DNA of 64,000 bases from WTFV01 sp965203525 (GTDB lineage: Bacteria; Acidobacteriota; Vicinamibacteria; Vicinamibacterales; UBA8438): contig OZ241898.1 of assembly GCA_965203525.1 (NCBI GenBank), positions 1,674,001-1,738,000 on the forward strand, in the 5' to 3' direction. This document shows, in pieces, positions 10,008-19,750 of this stretch. The notes beneath the pieces were generated by a model that had not been told where the DNA came from, ran no database searches, and worked only from the letters and a program-made list of their open reading frames with translations. The position numbers were made by a program, and so were the translations under genes. The first letter of the stretch is position 1; the number at the start of each line of letters is the position of its first letter.

Positions 10008-12070
10008 GCCGCGGCTTTCGAATCCGCCACGATCTTCGACTGGAGGTGCGCCGGCACCTCCTCGTAGTGCGAGAACTCCATGTGGTACGACCCCCTGCCC
10101 CCGGTGGCGGAGGTCAACTGCTGCTCGTAGGTGAGCATCTCCGCCATCGGCACCTGCGCCTTGATGACGGTCGACGCCCCGCGCGGCTCCATGCCGCCGA
10201 TGCGGCCGCGCCGGCCGTTCAGGTCGCCCATGAGGTCGCCCGCGAAGTCGCCCGGCGCGTAGACCTCGACGTTCATCACCGGCTCGAGCAGGGTCGGCCG
10301 CGCCCGTTCCATCGCGTCGCGGAAGGCGAGGCGCCCGGCCATCTTGAACGACATCTCGTTCGAGTCGACCGAATGGAACTGGCCGTCGTACAGGGTCACC
10401 TTGAAGTCGACCATCGGGTAGCCGGCCAGATATCCCTTGTCGCGGGCTTCCCGGATGCCCTTCTCGACGGCCGGAATGAACTGGCGCGGTATGGAGCCGC
10501 CGAAGATCTCGTCCACGAAGTCGAAGTCCCCGCCGCGCGGCAGCGGCTCGACGCGGATCTTGCAGTCGCCGAACTGTCCGTGTCCGCCCGACTGCTTCTT
10601 GTGGCGGCCGTGCGCCTCGGTGGCGGCCAGGATCGTCTCCCGGTACGGGATGCGCGGGAGCTTCAGGTTCACCTCGACGCCGAACCGCCGCTTCAGCTTG
10701 GCGACGGTGACCTCGATGTGCACCTGCCCCTGGCCCGACAGCAGGAGTTGCCGCGTCTGCGCATCGCGGGCGTACCGGATGGTGGGATCTTCCTCCCGCA
10801 GGCGCTGCAGCGCGCCGCTGATCTTCTCCTCGTCGCCGCGGCTCTTCGGCTCGATGGCATAGGACAGGACCGGGTCGGCGAACGCGATGGGGGCGAAGCG
10901 CGCCGGGCTGCCCTTCGCGCCCAGCGTGTCGTTCGTGTGGGTCTCCTTGAGCTTGGCGACCGCGCCGAGGTCGCCCGCCTTCAGTTCCGGCACCGGATGC
11001 TGGGTCTTGCCCTGCAGGACGGCCAGCGCGCCGAGGCGCTCGACGCTGTCCCGCGTGACGTTGTGCACGGTGGAATCGGCCTTCAGCGCGCCGGCCGCGA
11101 CCCGGAACATCGTGATGCGCCCGGCGAACGGATCGGCGATGGTCTTCCAGACGAACGCCGCGGGCGCGGCGCCGCCGCCGGCCGGCGTCTCCCCGCCGTC
11201 GGGGTCGGCCGCCACGAACGGATGGTCCGCGGCCGGCGGAAGACAGGCGAGGATCGAATCCAGCAGCGGCCCGACGCCCATGTTGGCCTGCGCCGAGGTG
11301 CAGACGAGCGGGAAGACCTGGCGGTTCCGCGTCGCGGCGCGCAGTCCCGCTTCCAGCTCCTCCTGGCTGAGCGTGCCCGCTTCGAAGAACCGCTCCATGA
11401 GGGACTCGTCGGCCTCCGCGACCATCTCGATCAGCGCCTCGCGGGCCGCGTCGGCCGGGCCGGTCAGTGCCTCGGGGACCGCGCCGGCCGCGGCGGTTCC
11501 GCTCCCGTCGTTCGGGAACGTCACCCCCTGCATGGCGACCAGGTCCACGGCGCCCCGGAAGTCCCGCTCCGCGCCGATCGGAAGCTGGATCGGCACGACC
11601 TCCCGGCCCAGCGCGCTCTGCGCCGATTCGAGGGCGCGGTCGAAGCTCGCGCGCTCGCGGTCGAGCAGGTTGAGCACCACCAGGCAGGGCAGTCCCAGCT
11701 CCTTCGCGATGCCCCAGACCTTCTCGGTCTGCACCTCGACGCCGGCCACCGCGTCGATCACCACGAGGGCGGCGTCGGCCACCCGCAGGGCGGCCCGCGT
11801 GTCGCTCAGGAAGTTGCCGATGCCGGGCGTGTCGATCAGGTTGATCTTGGTCGAACGCCACTCGGCGAACGCGACGCTGGCCGAGAGCGTGTGCCTGCGG
11901 TCGATCTCCTCCTCGTCGAAGTCGGTGACCGTCGTGCCGTCGTCGACCCGCCCCAGGCGATTGACCATCTGCGCGCCGAACAGCATCGCCGACACGAGTT
12001 GCGTCTTCCCGGCGCCGCTGTGCCCGACGACCGCCACGTTGCGGATGCTCGACGCGTCATAGACCTTCAT
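9983..12070 (-). CDS. Elongation factor G-like translational GTPase (EF-G2 type)
   Basis: The 695-residue protein has the EF-G domain order: G domain with P-loop GHSGAGKT at residues 16-23 and DTPG at about 83, then domains II-V, with GGHGQFGDCKIRVEP and FVDEIFGGSIPRQF in domain IV. It belongs to the EF-G-like branch, not the canonical fusA of the str operon. The base-recognition motif, normally NKxD, reads NLLD here. I start at MKVYDASSIRNVAVVGH because that fits the family N-terminus; the frame is open further upstream. Convergent with rplQ. Its exact role is unknown. Confidence 0.88.
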   Translation of the reverse strand: MKVYDASSIRNVAVVGHSGAGKTQLVSAMLFGAQMVNRLGRVDDGTTVTDFDEEEIDRRHTLSASVAFAEWRSTKINLIDTPGIGNFLSDTRAALRVADAALVVIDAVAGVEVQTEKVWGIAKELGLPCLVVLNLLDRERASFDRALESAQSALGREVVPIQLPIGAERDFRGAVDLVAMQGVTFPNDGSGTAAAGAVPEALTGPADAAREALIEMVAEADESLMERFFEAGTLSQEELEAGLRAATRNRQVFPLVCTSAQANMGVGPLLDSILACLPPAADHPFVAADPDGGETPAGGGAAPAAFVWKTIADPFAGRITMFRVAAGALKADSTVHNVTRDSVERLGALAVLQGKTQHPVPELKAGDLGAVAKLKETHTNDTLGAKGSPARFAPIAFADPVLSYAIEPKSRGDEEKISGALQRLREEDPTIRYARDAQTRQLLLSGQGQVHIEVTVAKLKRRFGVEVNLKLPRIPYRETILAATEAHGRHKKQSGGHGQFGDCKIRVEPLPRGGDFDFVDEIFGGSIPRQFIPAVEKGIREARDKGYLAGYPMVDFKVTLYDGQFHSVDSNEMSFKMAGRLAFRDAMERARPTLLEPVMNVEVYAPGDFAGDLMGDLNGRRGRIGGMEPRGASTVIKAQVPMAEMLTYEQQLTSATGGRGSYHMEFSHYEEVPAHLQSKIVADSKAAAGDAAEDE

Positions 12071-12084
12071 CGACAGTAGCCCTC

Positions 12085-12193
12085 CGAGTCCAAAATCCGT
12101 ACTCGTACCGCGACTCGTCCGTGCCGGTGCGACAGCGCCCTGCCGCCAGAGCGCGCAGCCTTTCGAGTCAAAACCTGTAATCGTACCGCGACT
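12085..12193. repeat. About 31-bp direct repeat upstream of the EF-G-like gene
   Basis: Copies at about 12085-12115 and 12164-12193 share CGAGTC...AAAA...CGTACCGCGACT with several mismatches, offset 78-79 bp. They lie within 125 bp upstream of the minus-strand EF-G-like start and downstream of nothing coding, so they may be part of its promoter region. The rest of 12071-12335 shows no convincing gene. Confidence 0.6.
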
Positions 12194-12335
12194 GGCCGGC
12201 CGGCTCAAGGGACCGGGGGGCGGCGTCACGAAAGATCCTTGCGTTTCGACCGCGTGCCGGGCGATCATGACGCGGTACCGGCCGATGCAGGCGATCGTCC
12301 GATCGTGCGTCGAGTCGTCCTGGAGGAGGGAACAG

Positions 12336-13331
12336 ATGCGCCACAGACATTTCGCGCCGGCGGTCGCCACCGCCGCGGCGATCCTGGCCGCGGCTTCCGG
12401 CGCCGCCCGCGCCCAGTCGGCCGGCGGCGAAGCGCCCTGGGAGCCGCCCCGCACGGCTGACGGACAGCCCGACGTCCAGGGGGTCTGGACCAACTTCGAT
12501 CCGACGCCGTTCGAGGCGCCCGACGACGTCGATCTCGAGCGGCTGGCGCCGCTGGCGGCGTGGTTCCCCGGCAGCAACCGGCCGCAGCGGGCGCCGGCGA
12601 TGCCGGATCCGGAGGCGCGGCGGCGTCCGCCGCAGGGGCCTTGGGGCGACGGGCCGGGGAGCGCTCCGCGCAACGAGCGCCGCCGCTCCATGGTGGTCGA
12701 CCCGCCGAACGGCCGGATCCCGGTGCGGGACCACGCCCGCGCGACCCGCGACTACAACCTCGTCCACCTGACCGACTCCTACCTGAACCACACGCCGTGG
12801 GAGCGGTGCATCACGCGCGGCGTGCCCGGCGGCATCTTCCCGCCCGGCTACGGCGCCGGCTACCGCATCCTCCAGACGCCCGGTTACGTCGTCATCCTCT
12901 ACGAGATGATTCACGAGGCGCGGATCATCCCGATCGACGGCCGCCCGCTGCCGCCGGGCCGCGTCCGGATGTGGAACGGGGCGTCGCGCGGGCACTGGGA
13001 AGGCAACACCCTGGTGGTCGAGGTGGGCAACTACAACCGCAAGGGGGCGATCGCCACCAACATCGCGACGCGGGGCGCCCGCGGCCTGCCGCGCACCGAG
13101 GATCTGCGGGTCGTGGAACGGTTCACCATCACCGGCCCGGACACCCTGGAGTACGAGGTGACGATCGAGGATCCGGCGATCTACACCGGCGTCTGGAAGG
13201 TGGCGATGCCGCTGAACCGCGACGCCACGTACGAGCTCTACGAGTACGCCTGCCACGAGGGCAACTACGGCCTGGCGAACAGCCTGAGCGCGGGACGGGC
13301 CGAGGACCGCGAGGCGGCGCGGGGAAGGTGA
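12336..13331 (+). CDS. Conserved secreted protein of unknown function
   Basis: The 331-residue product begins MRHRHFAPAVATAAAILAAA, a clear signal peptide ending near ARAQ. GGAGGAGGGAACAG upstream supports this ATG over an earlier in-frame one. The mature part has the stretches MVVDPPNGRIPV, MIHEARIIPIDGR and GHWEGNTLVVEVGNY, which I recognise from secreted proteins common in Acidobacteriota, for which I know no assigned function. It ends four bases before the DUF1592 gene, so the two are probably one transcript. Function unknown. Confidence 0.85.
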   Translation: MRHRHFAPAVATAAAILAAASGAARAQSAGGEAPWEPPRTADGQPDVQGVWTNFDPTPFEAPDDVDLERLAPLAAWFPGSNRPQRAPAMPDPEARRRPPQGPWGDGPGSAPRNERRRSMVVDPPNGRIPVRDHARATRDYNLVHLTDSYLNHTPWERCITRGVPGGIFPPGYGAGYRILQTPGYVVILYEMIHEARIIPIDGRPLPPGRVRMWNGASRGHWEGNTLVVEVGNYNRKGAIATNIATRGARGLPRTEDLRVVERFTITGPDTLEYEVTIEDPAIYTGVWKVAMPLNRDATYELYEYACHEGNYGLANSLSAGRAEDREAARGR

Positions 13332-13335
13332 CGGG

Positions 13336-15945
13336 GTGAGCAAGCGGGCGCGCTTCGTTGCGGCGGCGTCGCAGGCGGCCATCGTGGCGGCCTGCCTTTT
13401 CTCCTCCGGCGTTGCCGCGGCCCGGACGCAGGCGGGGTCCGACGCCCCGGCCGCGGCGGCCGGCGGAGCCGGTGGAATCGCGGGCGGATCCTCCGTCGCG
13501 TCGCGGGCGCCGGCCGGCGCGCCGCGGGCCGCGGTTGCGGCGCCGGCCGGCGCGTCGCAGGCGGCGGCCGAGGGGGCCGCGGCGCCGCGCAGCATGCTGC
13601 GGCGGTACTGCACCGGTTGCCACAACGACCGCCTGCGCACCGCCGGCCTCTCGATCGCCGGTCTCGACCCGGAGGACGTGGCGGCGGACGCGGAGACGTG
13701 GGAGAAGGTGGCGACCCGGCTGCGGGCCGGTTCGATGCCGCCTCCCGGGCGTCCGCGGCCGGACCGGGCGACGTACGGGCGCGTGGCCGGCTGGCTGGAG
13801 TCCGAGCTCGACCGGGCCTGGGCGGCCGACCCCCGTCCGGGGCGCATCAACGCCGTCCACCGCATCAACCGCACCGAATACCGCAACGCCGTCCGCGACC
13901 TGTTCGCGCTCGACGTCGACGTCGAGTCGCTGCTGCCGGGCGACGAGACCGCCGACGGCAGCTTCGACAACTTCGCCGACGTCCTCGGGCTGTCGACCGC
14001 GCACGTCGAGCGCTATCTCTCCGTCGCGCGGCAGGTGACCCGGCTGGCGACGGGACTCCCGCCGCCGAGCCCCGGCGCCGACACGTTCGAGATCTCGATC
14101 CACGTCGTGCAGGACGCGCGCCAGGGAGACGATCTGCCCCTCGGGTCGCGGGGCGGGGTCGCCGTTCCGTACCAGTTCCCGGTCGACGGCGTGTACCGCG
14201 TCAAGGTGCGGCTGCGCCGTCAGTACCAGGACTACCTGATGGGCATGGGCTGGCCGCAGTGGCTCGACGTGCGGCTGGACGGCCGGCTGGTGAAGCGCTT
14301 CCCGGTGGGCGGCGACGCGCCGGGCCGGCCGGTGGCGGCCAGCTACGCCGGCGACGGCGAGCCGGGCTTCGCGGGGGCGGTGGAGTGGGAAGCGTTCATG
14401 CAGCGCACCGGCGACGCAGATCTCGAGGTGGACCTGCCGGTCGCGGCGGGGCCGCACGTGGTCGGCGTTTCGTTCGTCCGGCAGTTGTGGGAGCCGGAGG
14501 GGCTGCCGCAGCCGCTGCAGCGGGGCCGCGTGCTGACCAACGACCAGATCTACATGGGCTACGCGGCGGTGCGCTCGGTCGAGATCGGCGGGCCGTACCG
14601 GGTGGCCGGCACGGTCGCCGACACGCCGAGCCGGCGGGCCGTCTTCACGTGCGCGCCGCGCCGCGCGGACGAGGAGCGCGCCTGCGCCACCGAGATCCTG
14701 TCGTCGATCGCCCGCCGCGCGTTCCGGCGGCCGGTGACCGGCGGCGACGTCGATTCCCTGCTCCGCTTCTTCGACGAAGGCCGGGCGGCGGGCAGCTTCG
14801 AGGCCGGCATCCAGTTCGCGCTCGAGCGGATCCTGGTCGACCCCGACTTCCTGCTGCGGGTCTATCGCGATCCGATCGACCTCGCCGGGCGGACCGCGTA
14901 CGCGCTGAGCGACCTGGAGCTCGCCTCGCGCCTGTCGTTCTTCCTCTGGAGCAGCATTCCGGACGAGCCGCTCCTGCAGCTCGCCGAGGCGGGCCGCCTG
15001 CGCGACCCCGCCGTCCTGGAGCGGCAGGCGCGGCGGATGCTCGCCGACCCGCGCGCCACCGCGGCCCTCGTCGAGGACTTCGCGGCGCAGTGGCTCAACC
15101 TGCGGCGCGTCGGCGAGGTCGTGGTCGACCCGGTCCGCTATCCGCACTACGACGAGAGCCTGCTGGAGGCGTTCGAGGAGGAGGTCGTCCGGTTCGTGGC
15201 GAGCACGCTGACCGAGGACCGCGGCGTCCACGATCTGCTCGACGCCGACTACACCTTCGTCAACGAGCGGCTGGCGCGCCACTACGGCCTGCCGGGCGTC
15301 TACGGCAACCGGTTCCGGCGGGTGACGTTCCCGGACCCGGCGCGGCGCGGCGGACTGCTGGCGGCCGGCGCGCTGCTGGCCACGACGTCGTACCCCGACC
15401 GCACCTCGCCGGTGCTGCGCGGGAAGTGGCTGGCCGACAACATCTTCGGGGCGCCGGTGCCGGCCCCGCCGGCCGGCGTCGACACCGATCTGGAGACGAC
15501 CACCCCCGGCGAGGTCCCGGCGACGATGCGCGAGCGGCTCGCGCGCCACCGGCGGAGCCCGACCTGCGCGAGCTGCCACGCGGTGATCGATCCGCTCGGG
15601 TTCGCCCTGGAGAACTTCGACGTGATCGGCGGCTGGCGCGACGTCGACGAGCAGGGGCGGCCGATCGACAGCGCCGGCGCCACCGCCGGCGGTACGCCGG
15701 TCGACGGGCTGGCGGGGCTGCGCGCGCTGCTCCTCGACGACCCGGAACAGTTCCCGCGGACCCTGACCGAGAAGCTGATGGCGTACGCCATCGGGCGGCG
15801 GCTGGAGTACTACGATCGGCCGGCGGTGCGGCGGATCGTGCGCGACGCGGCGGCGTCGGGGTATCGTTGGTCGGCGATCGTCACGGGCATCGTGCGGAGC
15901 CCGCAGTTCACGATGCGGGCCGCGCCCCCGGCGGCGGCGAACTAG
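13336..15945 (+). CDS. DUF1592/DUF1588/DUF1585 secreted cytochrome-like protein
   Basis: The 869-residue protein starts at a GTG with a signal peptide, then an Ala/Gly-rich linker to about residue 85. A heme-binding CxxCH follows (Cys92, Cys95, His96). Next come the DUF1587-like segment (INRTEYRNAVRDLFALDVD, about residue 175), the DUF1592 and DUF1588 regions, and a C-terminal DUF1585 region with a second CxxCH at about 745-749 (CASCHAVIDPLGF). The family is common in Planctomycetes and Acidobacteriota and is usually next to a DUF1552 gene, as here. A role in periplasmic redox or polymer breakdown is suspected but unproven. Confidence 0.92.
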   Translation: MSKRARFVAAASQAAIVAACLFSSGVAAARTQAGSDAPAAAAGGAGGIAGGSSVASRAPAGAPRAAVAAPAGASQAAAEGAAAPRSMLRRYCTGCHNDRLRTAGLSIAGLDPEDVAADAETWEKVATRLRAGSMPPPGRPRPDRATYGRVAGWLESELDRAWAADPRPGRINAVHRINRTEYRNAVRDLFALDVDVESLLPGDETADGSFDNFADVLGLSTAHVERYLSVARQVTRLATGLPPPSPGADTFEISIHVVQDARQGDDLPLGSRGGVAVPYQFPVDGVYRVKVRLRRQYQDYLMGMGWPQWLDVRLDGRLVKRFPVGGDAPGRPVAASYAGDGEPGFAGAVEWEAFMQRTGDADLEVDLPVAAGPHVVGVSFVRQLWEPEGLPQPLQRGRVLTNDQIYMGYAAVRSVEIGGPYRVAGTVADTPSRRAVFTCAPRRADEERACATEILSSIARRAFRRPVTGGDVDSLLRFFDEGRAAGSFEAGIQFALERILVDPDFLLRVYRDPIDLAGRTAYALSDLELASRLSFFLWSSIPDEPLLQLAEAGRLRDPAVLERQARRMLADPRATAALVEDFAAQWLNLRRVGEVVVDPVRYPHYDESLLEAFEEEVVRFVASTLTEDRGVHDLLDADYTFVNERLARHYGLPGVYGNRFRRVTFPDPARRGGLLAAGALLATTSYPDRTSPVLRGKWLADNIFGAPVPAPPAGVDTDLETTTPGEVPATMRERLARHRRSPTCASCHAVIDPLGFALENFDVIGGWRDVDEQGRPIDSAGATAGGTPVDGLAGLRALLLDDPEQFPRTLTEKLMAYAIGRRLEYYDRPAVRRIVRDAAASGYRWSAIVTGIVRSPQFTMRAAPPAAAN

Positions 15946-16052
15946 CCGGCGCGCCCTTCGCGGCGGCGAGCGGAACGTGGCGTGCCCGGTGAAGGGGCGC
16001 GCCCGGGCGGGAATCAGGACGGGCCGCGGGACGGCATGAGGAGACGGCGGAC

Positions 16053-17396
16053 ATGACCTTGATCGACAAGTCGTTGCCACGGCGGACCGTTCTCAGAGGC
16101 ATCGGCGCGACGCTGGCGCTGCCGTTCCTCGACGCGATGGCCCCGGCGGCCGCGTCGTCCGCCGCGCGGCGGGCCGCCGCGAAGCCGGCGCCGCGCTTCC
16201 AGGCGTTCTACGTCCCCAACGGGATGGCGATGCCGTACTGGACGCCGAAAGGGGAGGGGACCGGCTTCGAGCTGCCGCCCATCCTCGAGCCGCTCGCGCC
16301 GTTCCGGGACCAGACGATCGTGCTCTCGGGACTCCGGTCGAGCTGGAACTACATCCACGCCGGCGCTTCCGGGTCGTTCCTGACCGGCATGACGCGCGGC
16401 GGCCGCAACGAGACCGAGATCCTCGGCGAGGTCTCGATGGACCAGTTGCTCGCGCGCCACTTCGCGCGGGAGACCCAGGTGGCGTCGCTCGCGGTCGCCC
16501 TGGACCGGCCGAACAACGCCGGGGCCTGCACCGGCAACCTGAGCTGCGTCTACACGCACACGATCTCGTGGCGCAGCAGCACCCAGCCGCTCCCGATGGA
16601 GTGGAACCCGCGCGCGGTCTTCGAGACCCTGTTCGGCGACAGCGGCAGCACCGACCGGGCGGCGCGCCAGGCGCGGATGCGCCAGCACAAGAGCCTGCTC
16701 GACGCGGTGACCGGCAAGCTGGCGGATCTGAAGCGCGAGCTGGGCGCGCACGACCAGGTGAAGCTGGACGAGTACACCGAGTCGGTCCGCGACGTGGAAC
16801 GGCGCATCCAGCGGGCAGAAGAGCAGAACGACCTCGAACTGCCGGAGCTGCGCCAGCCGCGGGGCGCGCCCCCGGTCTTCGAGGATCACCTGGAGCTGAT
16901 GCTCGACCTGCAGCTCCTCGCGTTCCAGTCCGACCTGACCCGCGTCGTCACGTTCATGATCGGCAAGGAGCAGAGCGCGCGCCCCTACCCGCAGATCGGC
17001 GTGCCGGAGGCGCACCACCCGCTGTCGCACCACAACAACGTGCCGGAGCTGGTCGCCCGCATGTCACAGATCAACCGCTACCACGCGGAGCTGTTCTCGA
17101 AGTACGTGGCGAAGCTGCGGGCGACCCCGGACGGCGACGGCACGCTGCTCGACCACACCACCATCCTGTACGGCACGGGGCTGTCGAACAGCACGCGCCA
17201 CGCCGGCGACAACCTGCCGATCCTGCTGGTCGGCGGCGGGGCGGGGCGCCTGCCCGGCGGACGGCACGTCCGCTACGGAAACGAGCCGTCCCTGGCCAAC
17301 CTGCTGGTCACGCTGATGGACAAGATGGACGTCCCGGTCGACCGCATCGGCGGCAGCACCGGCCGGCTGCCGCTGGACACGCTGGCGGATCTGTAG
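16053..17396 (+). CDS. DUF1552 (HxxSHH) Tat-exported protein
   Basis: The 447-residue product begins with a twin-arginine signal (SLPRRTVLRG then a hydrophobic stretch to about residue 35), suggesting folded export. The family motif HxxSHH is present as HPLSHH at about residue 325. Sulfatase-like fold features have been noted for this kind of protein, but I cannot assign a reaction. It follows the DUF1592 gene by 107 bases, the standard pairing. The upstream ATG has a GAGGAGACGGCGGAC ribosome site. Confidence 0.92.
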   Translation: MTLIDKSLPRRTVLRGIGATLALPFLDAMAPAAASSAARRAAAKPAPRFQAFYVPNGMAMPYWTPKGEGTGFELPPILEPLAPFRDQTIVLSGLRSSWNYIHAGASGSFLTGMTRGGRNETEILGEVSMDQLLARHFARETQVASLAVALDRPNNAGACTGNLSCVYTHTISWRSSTQPLPMEWNPRAVFETLFGDSGSTDRAARQARMRQHKSLLDAVTGKLADLKRELGAHDQVKLDEYTESVRDVERRIQRAEEQNDLELPELRQPRGAPPVFEDHLELMLDLQLLAFQSDLTRVVTFMIGKEQSARPYPQIGVPEAHHPLSHHNNVPELVARMSQINRYHAELFSKYVAKLRATPDGDGTLLDHTTILYGTGLSNSTRHAGDNLPILLVGGGAGRLPGGRHVRYGNEPSLANLLVTLMDKMDVPVDRIGGSTGRLPLDTLADL

Positions 17397-17538
17397 CGGG
17401 CGCGGGCGTTCGGGAGCCGTGGCGAGTTCCTCTTCGCGAGGGGTGACACGCCGCGATCTATGACGCCGGGCCGCACGTGACGTGGAGGAAAGAAAGATCC
17501 TGACTGGCCGGGGCTGCGCGTGACGCGGAAGGAAACCG

Positions 17539-19017
17539 ATGACAAGGACGGATGACGCGAATCGCGCAAGCCGGCGGCCGGTTCCGGCCGTGGCTTCGCG
17601 GCTGCCTGCGTGTCCTGGCGGACCACGGCGTCGACGACTTCGGTGGCGGCCGATCCTGGCCGTGGCTTCGTGGCTGACGTGCGCGGCGGGGCTTCCGCCC
17701 GCGTTGGCCGCCGCGCCGCCGGGCGCGCCGGACCAGCCGTTGATCGACGCGGTCCGGAGCGGGGACGGGGCCGCAGTGCGGGCGCTGCTCGATGGCGGCG
17801 CCGACGCCGGGGCCGCCGAGCTGGACGGTTCGACCGCGCTGCTCTGGGCGAGCCACCGCGACGACCTCGATAGCGCCCGGCTGCTCATCGGGGCGGGCGC
17901 CGACGCAAGCGCCGGCAACGATCTGGGGGCGACCCCGCTCTGGGCCGCGAGCCAGAACGGAAGCGCCGCGATGGTGCGCGTTCTGCTCGCCGCCGGGGCG
18001 GACCCGAACCGCGGGCTCCTGAGCGGCGAGACGCCGGTCATGGTGGCGGCCCGCGCGGGAAGCGCGGCGGTGGTGCGGCTGCTCGCCGCGGCCGGCGCGG
18101 ACCTCGACCGGCAGGGTTCGCGCGGCCAGACGGCGCTGATGTGGGCGGCGGCGCAGCGCCATCCGGCGGCCGTCGAAGCCCTGCTGGCGGCCGGCGCGGA
18201 CCTGCGCGTCCGCTCGGACGTCTGGACGCAGGTCATGGCGGTGCCGCCGCACAGCCGCCCGGAGTACAACCGCGAGATCCCCCACGGAGGCAACACCGCG
18301 TTGCTCTTCGCGGTGCGCGCCGGCGACCTGCCGTCGGCCCGCGTCCTCGTCGCGGCCGGCGCCGACGTCGACGACGCCGACGCCTGGGGCGTCAGCGCGG
18401 TCACGCTCGCCGCACACGGCGGCCACCGCGGCCTGCTGGAGTTCCTTCTCGACGAGGGGGCCGATCCCAACGCGGCGCAGGCCGGCTTCGCCCCGCTCCA
18501 CGAAGCGGTGATGCGCAACGACGCCCGGATGACGGCGGCGCTCCTCGCGCACGGGGCCGACCCCGGCCGGCGCCTGCTGACCTGGACCCCGACCCGCCGC
18601 GCGTCGCGCGACCTGCACTACCCGCCGCCGTTCGTCGGCGCCAGTCCCTTCTGGCTCGCCGCCCGCTTCGCCCGCGCCGATCTGATGCGCCTGCTCGCCG
18701 CCCACGGCGCCGACCCGCGCTTCGTGCACGAAGTGGACTACATCGTCGACGGCCGCATGCAGTGGCGCACCGAGCGCACCACGACCCTGATGGCCGCCCT
18801 CGGGATGGGCGGCCGCCGCGCCCGGCCGTGGGTCCCGTACGCCGGCGCCGCCGAGTCCCGGACCCTCGCCGCGGTCGAGCTGGCCGTGGCGCTCGGGGCC
18901 GACGTCAACGCGGCCGACGCCGACGGCCACACCGCGCTCGACGAGGCCGAGGCGCTGCAGTACGAGAGCGTGGTGCGGTATCTGGCCGCGGCGGGCGCGG
19001 ATCCGGGTGTAAACTAG
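17539..19017 (+). CDS. Exported ankyrin-repeat protein
   Basis: The 492-residue protein has a basic N-terminus, a hydrophobic export segment at about residues 37-57 ending in ALAAAPPG, and about nine to ten ankyrin units of the form GxTxLxxAxxxGxxxxVxxLLxxGADxxxx. It probably acts as a protein-binding scaffold outside the cytoplasm. The 5' end contains a 32-bp repeat (17573-17604 and 17645-17676, 72-bp offset) encoding near-copies RPVPAVASRL and RPILAVASWL, so the true start may lie after the first copy. Its last 400 bp recur downstream at 20058-20457. Confidence 0.9.
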   Translation: MTRTDDANRASRRPVPAVASRLPACPGGPRRRRLRWRPILAVASWLTCAAGLPPALAAAPPGAPDQPLIDAVRSGDGAAVRALLDGGADAGAAELDGSTALLWASHRDDLDSARLLIGAGADASAGNDLGATPLWAASQNGSAAMVRVLLAAGADPNRGLLSGETPVMVAARAGSAAVVRLLAAAGADLDRQGSRGQTALMWAAAQRHPAAVEALLAAGADLRVRSDVWTQVMAVPPHSRPEYNREIPHGGNTALLFAVRAGDLPSARVLVAAGADVDDADAWGVSAVTLAAHGGHRGLLEFLLDEGADPNAAQAGFAPLHEAVMRNDARMTAALLAHGADPGRRLLTWTPTRRASRDLHYPPPFVGASPFWLAARFARADLMRLLAAHGADPRFVHEVDYIVDGRMQWRTERTTTLMAALGMGGRRARPWVPYAGAAESRTLAAVELAVALGADVNAADADGHTALDEAEALQYESVVRYLAAAGADPGVN

Positions 19018-19023
19018 ACGGGC

Positions 19024-19425
19024 ATGCCTTCTGTCGCGTCCGTACTGAACGTGAGCGAGGTGGTGCGCAAGCCGCTCGCGCGTGTGCCGGCGCTTGCGCC
19101 CGTAGCCGCCGCCGATTGGCTGATGTACCGCTTGGGACGGCGGGTGGTCCGGATCCTGGAAGACTTCACGCCTGACGCCGTCGACGGCTTCTCGGAAGAG
19201 GACTTCTGTGCCGTCGTCAAGTCGATCGAGGCCGCGAAGCGGGAACTCGACTGGTACCTCTCCGCTCGGGGTGACAAGGGCCTGTTGCGGACGCGGGTCA
19301 GAGAACAGCGGGATCGCATCGCCGAGGCGCTTCACTGCCTCTGTCGCGGCTACGCTCCAGGCTACATGCCGTCAGAGGACGACCGTCTGGCGCTCGGAAA
19401 AGAGCGCCTGCGGGAAGTCATGTAG
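19024..19425 (+). CDS. Hypothetical protein, 133 aa
   Basis: I do not recognise this protein. It is mostly helical in composition and rich in charged residues (RRVVRILEDFTPDAVDGF, SIEAAKRELDWYLSARGD), with no signal peptide or membrane segment. It starts six bases after the ankyrin stop but has no strong ribosome site. It converges on the next minus-strand frame and overlaps it by eight bases. Residue use looks like a real protein and not a shadow frame. Confidence 0.6.
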   Translation: MPSVASVLNVSEVVRKPLARVPALAPVAAADWLMYRLGRRVVRILEDFTPDAVDGFSEEDFCAVVKSIEAAKRELDWYLSARGDKGLLRTRVREQRDRIAEALHCLCRGYAPGYMPSEDDRLALGKERLREVM

Positions 19426-19714
19426 CCCGCTGTCGCGCTGTGTACGTCTTTCCGGTCACTCCTTTCGCCTTCAGATAATCCCACAACTCGTCAAACTGGC
19501 TGCGCTCATCGCAGAAGGCAAGGGCGAGAGCGTCGGCGTACCTGCGTTTCCCGCTCGCCGAGACGTTGTGAAAATAGTCGCGCATCGTGTTCATGAACGC
19601 TTCTTCGGCATCATCCGACCCGCGTGCGTCCAGGGTTTCCGAAATCGTCTTTGCGAGCATTGCGAAGGCATCGTCTCGTCCAGGCCGTTGCGCTACTCGC
19701 CGCAGCCGATTCAC
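19418..19714 (-). CDS. Hypothetical protein, 98 aa, possibly the 3' part of a decayed gene
   Basis: The product (middle part AMLAKTISETLDARGSDD, then TMRDYFHNVSASGKRRYADA) looks like a genuine soluble helical protein that I cannot place. The only in-frame conventional start is GTG at 19714. Coding-like sequence continues upstream in the same frame (LFDIISV) as far as a TGA at 19751-19753. Beyond that stop the same frame again reads like protein. It may be a short gene or the tail of a broken one. Confidence 0.5.
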   Translation of the reverse strand: MNRLRRVAQRPGRDDAFAMLAKTISETLDARGSDDAEEAFMNTMRDYFHNVSASGKRRYADALALAFCDERSQFDELWDYLKAKGVTGKTYTARQRAT

Positions 19715-19750
19715 GGAAATGATGTCGAACAGCGGTTGTTGCCATCGTGA

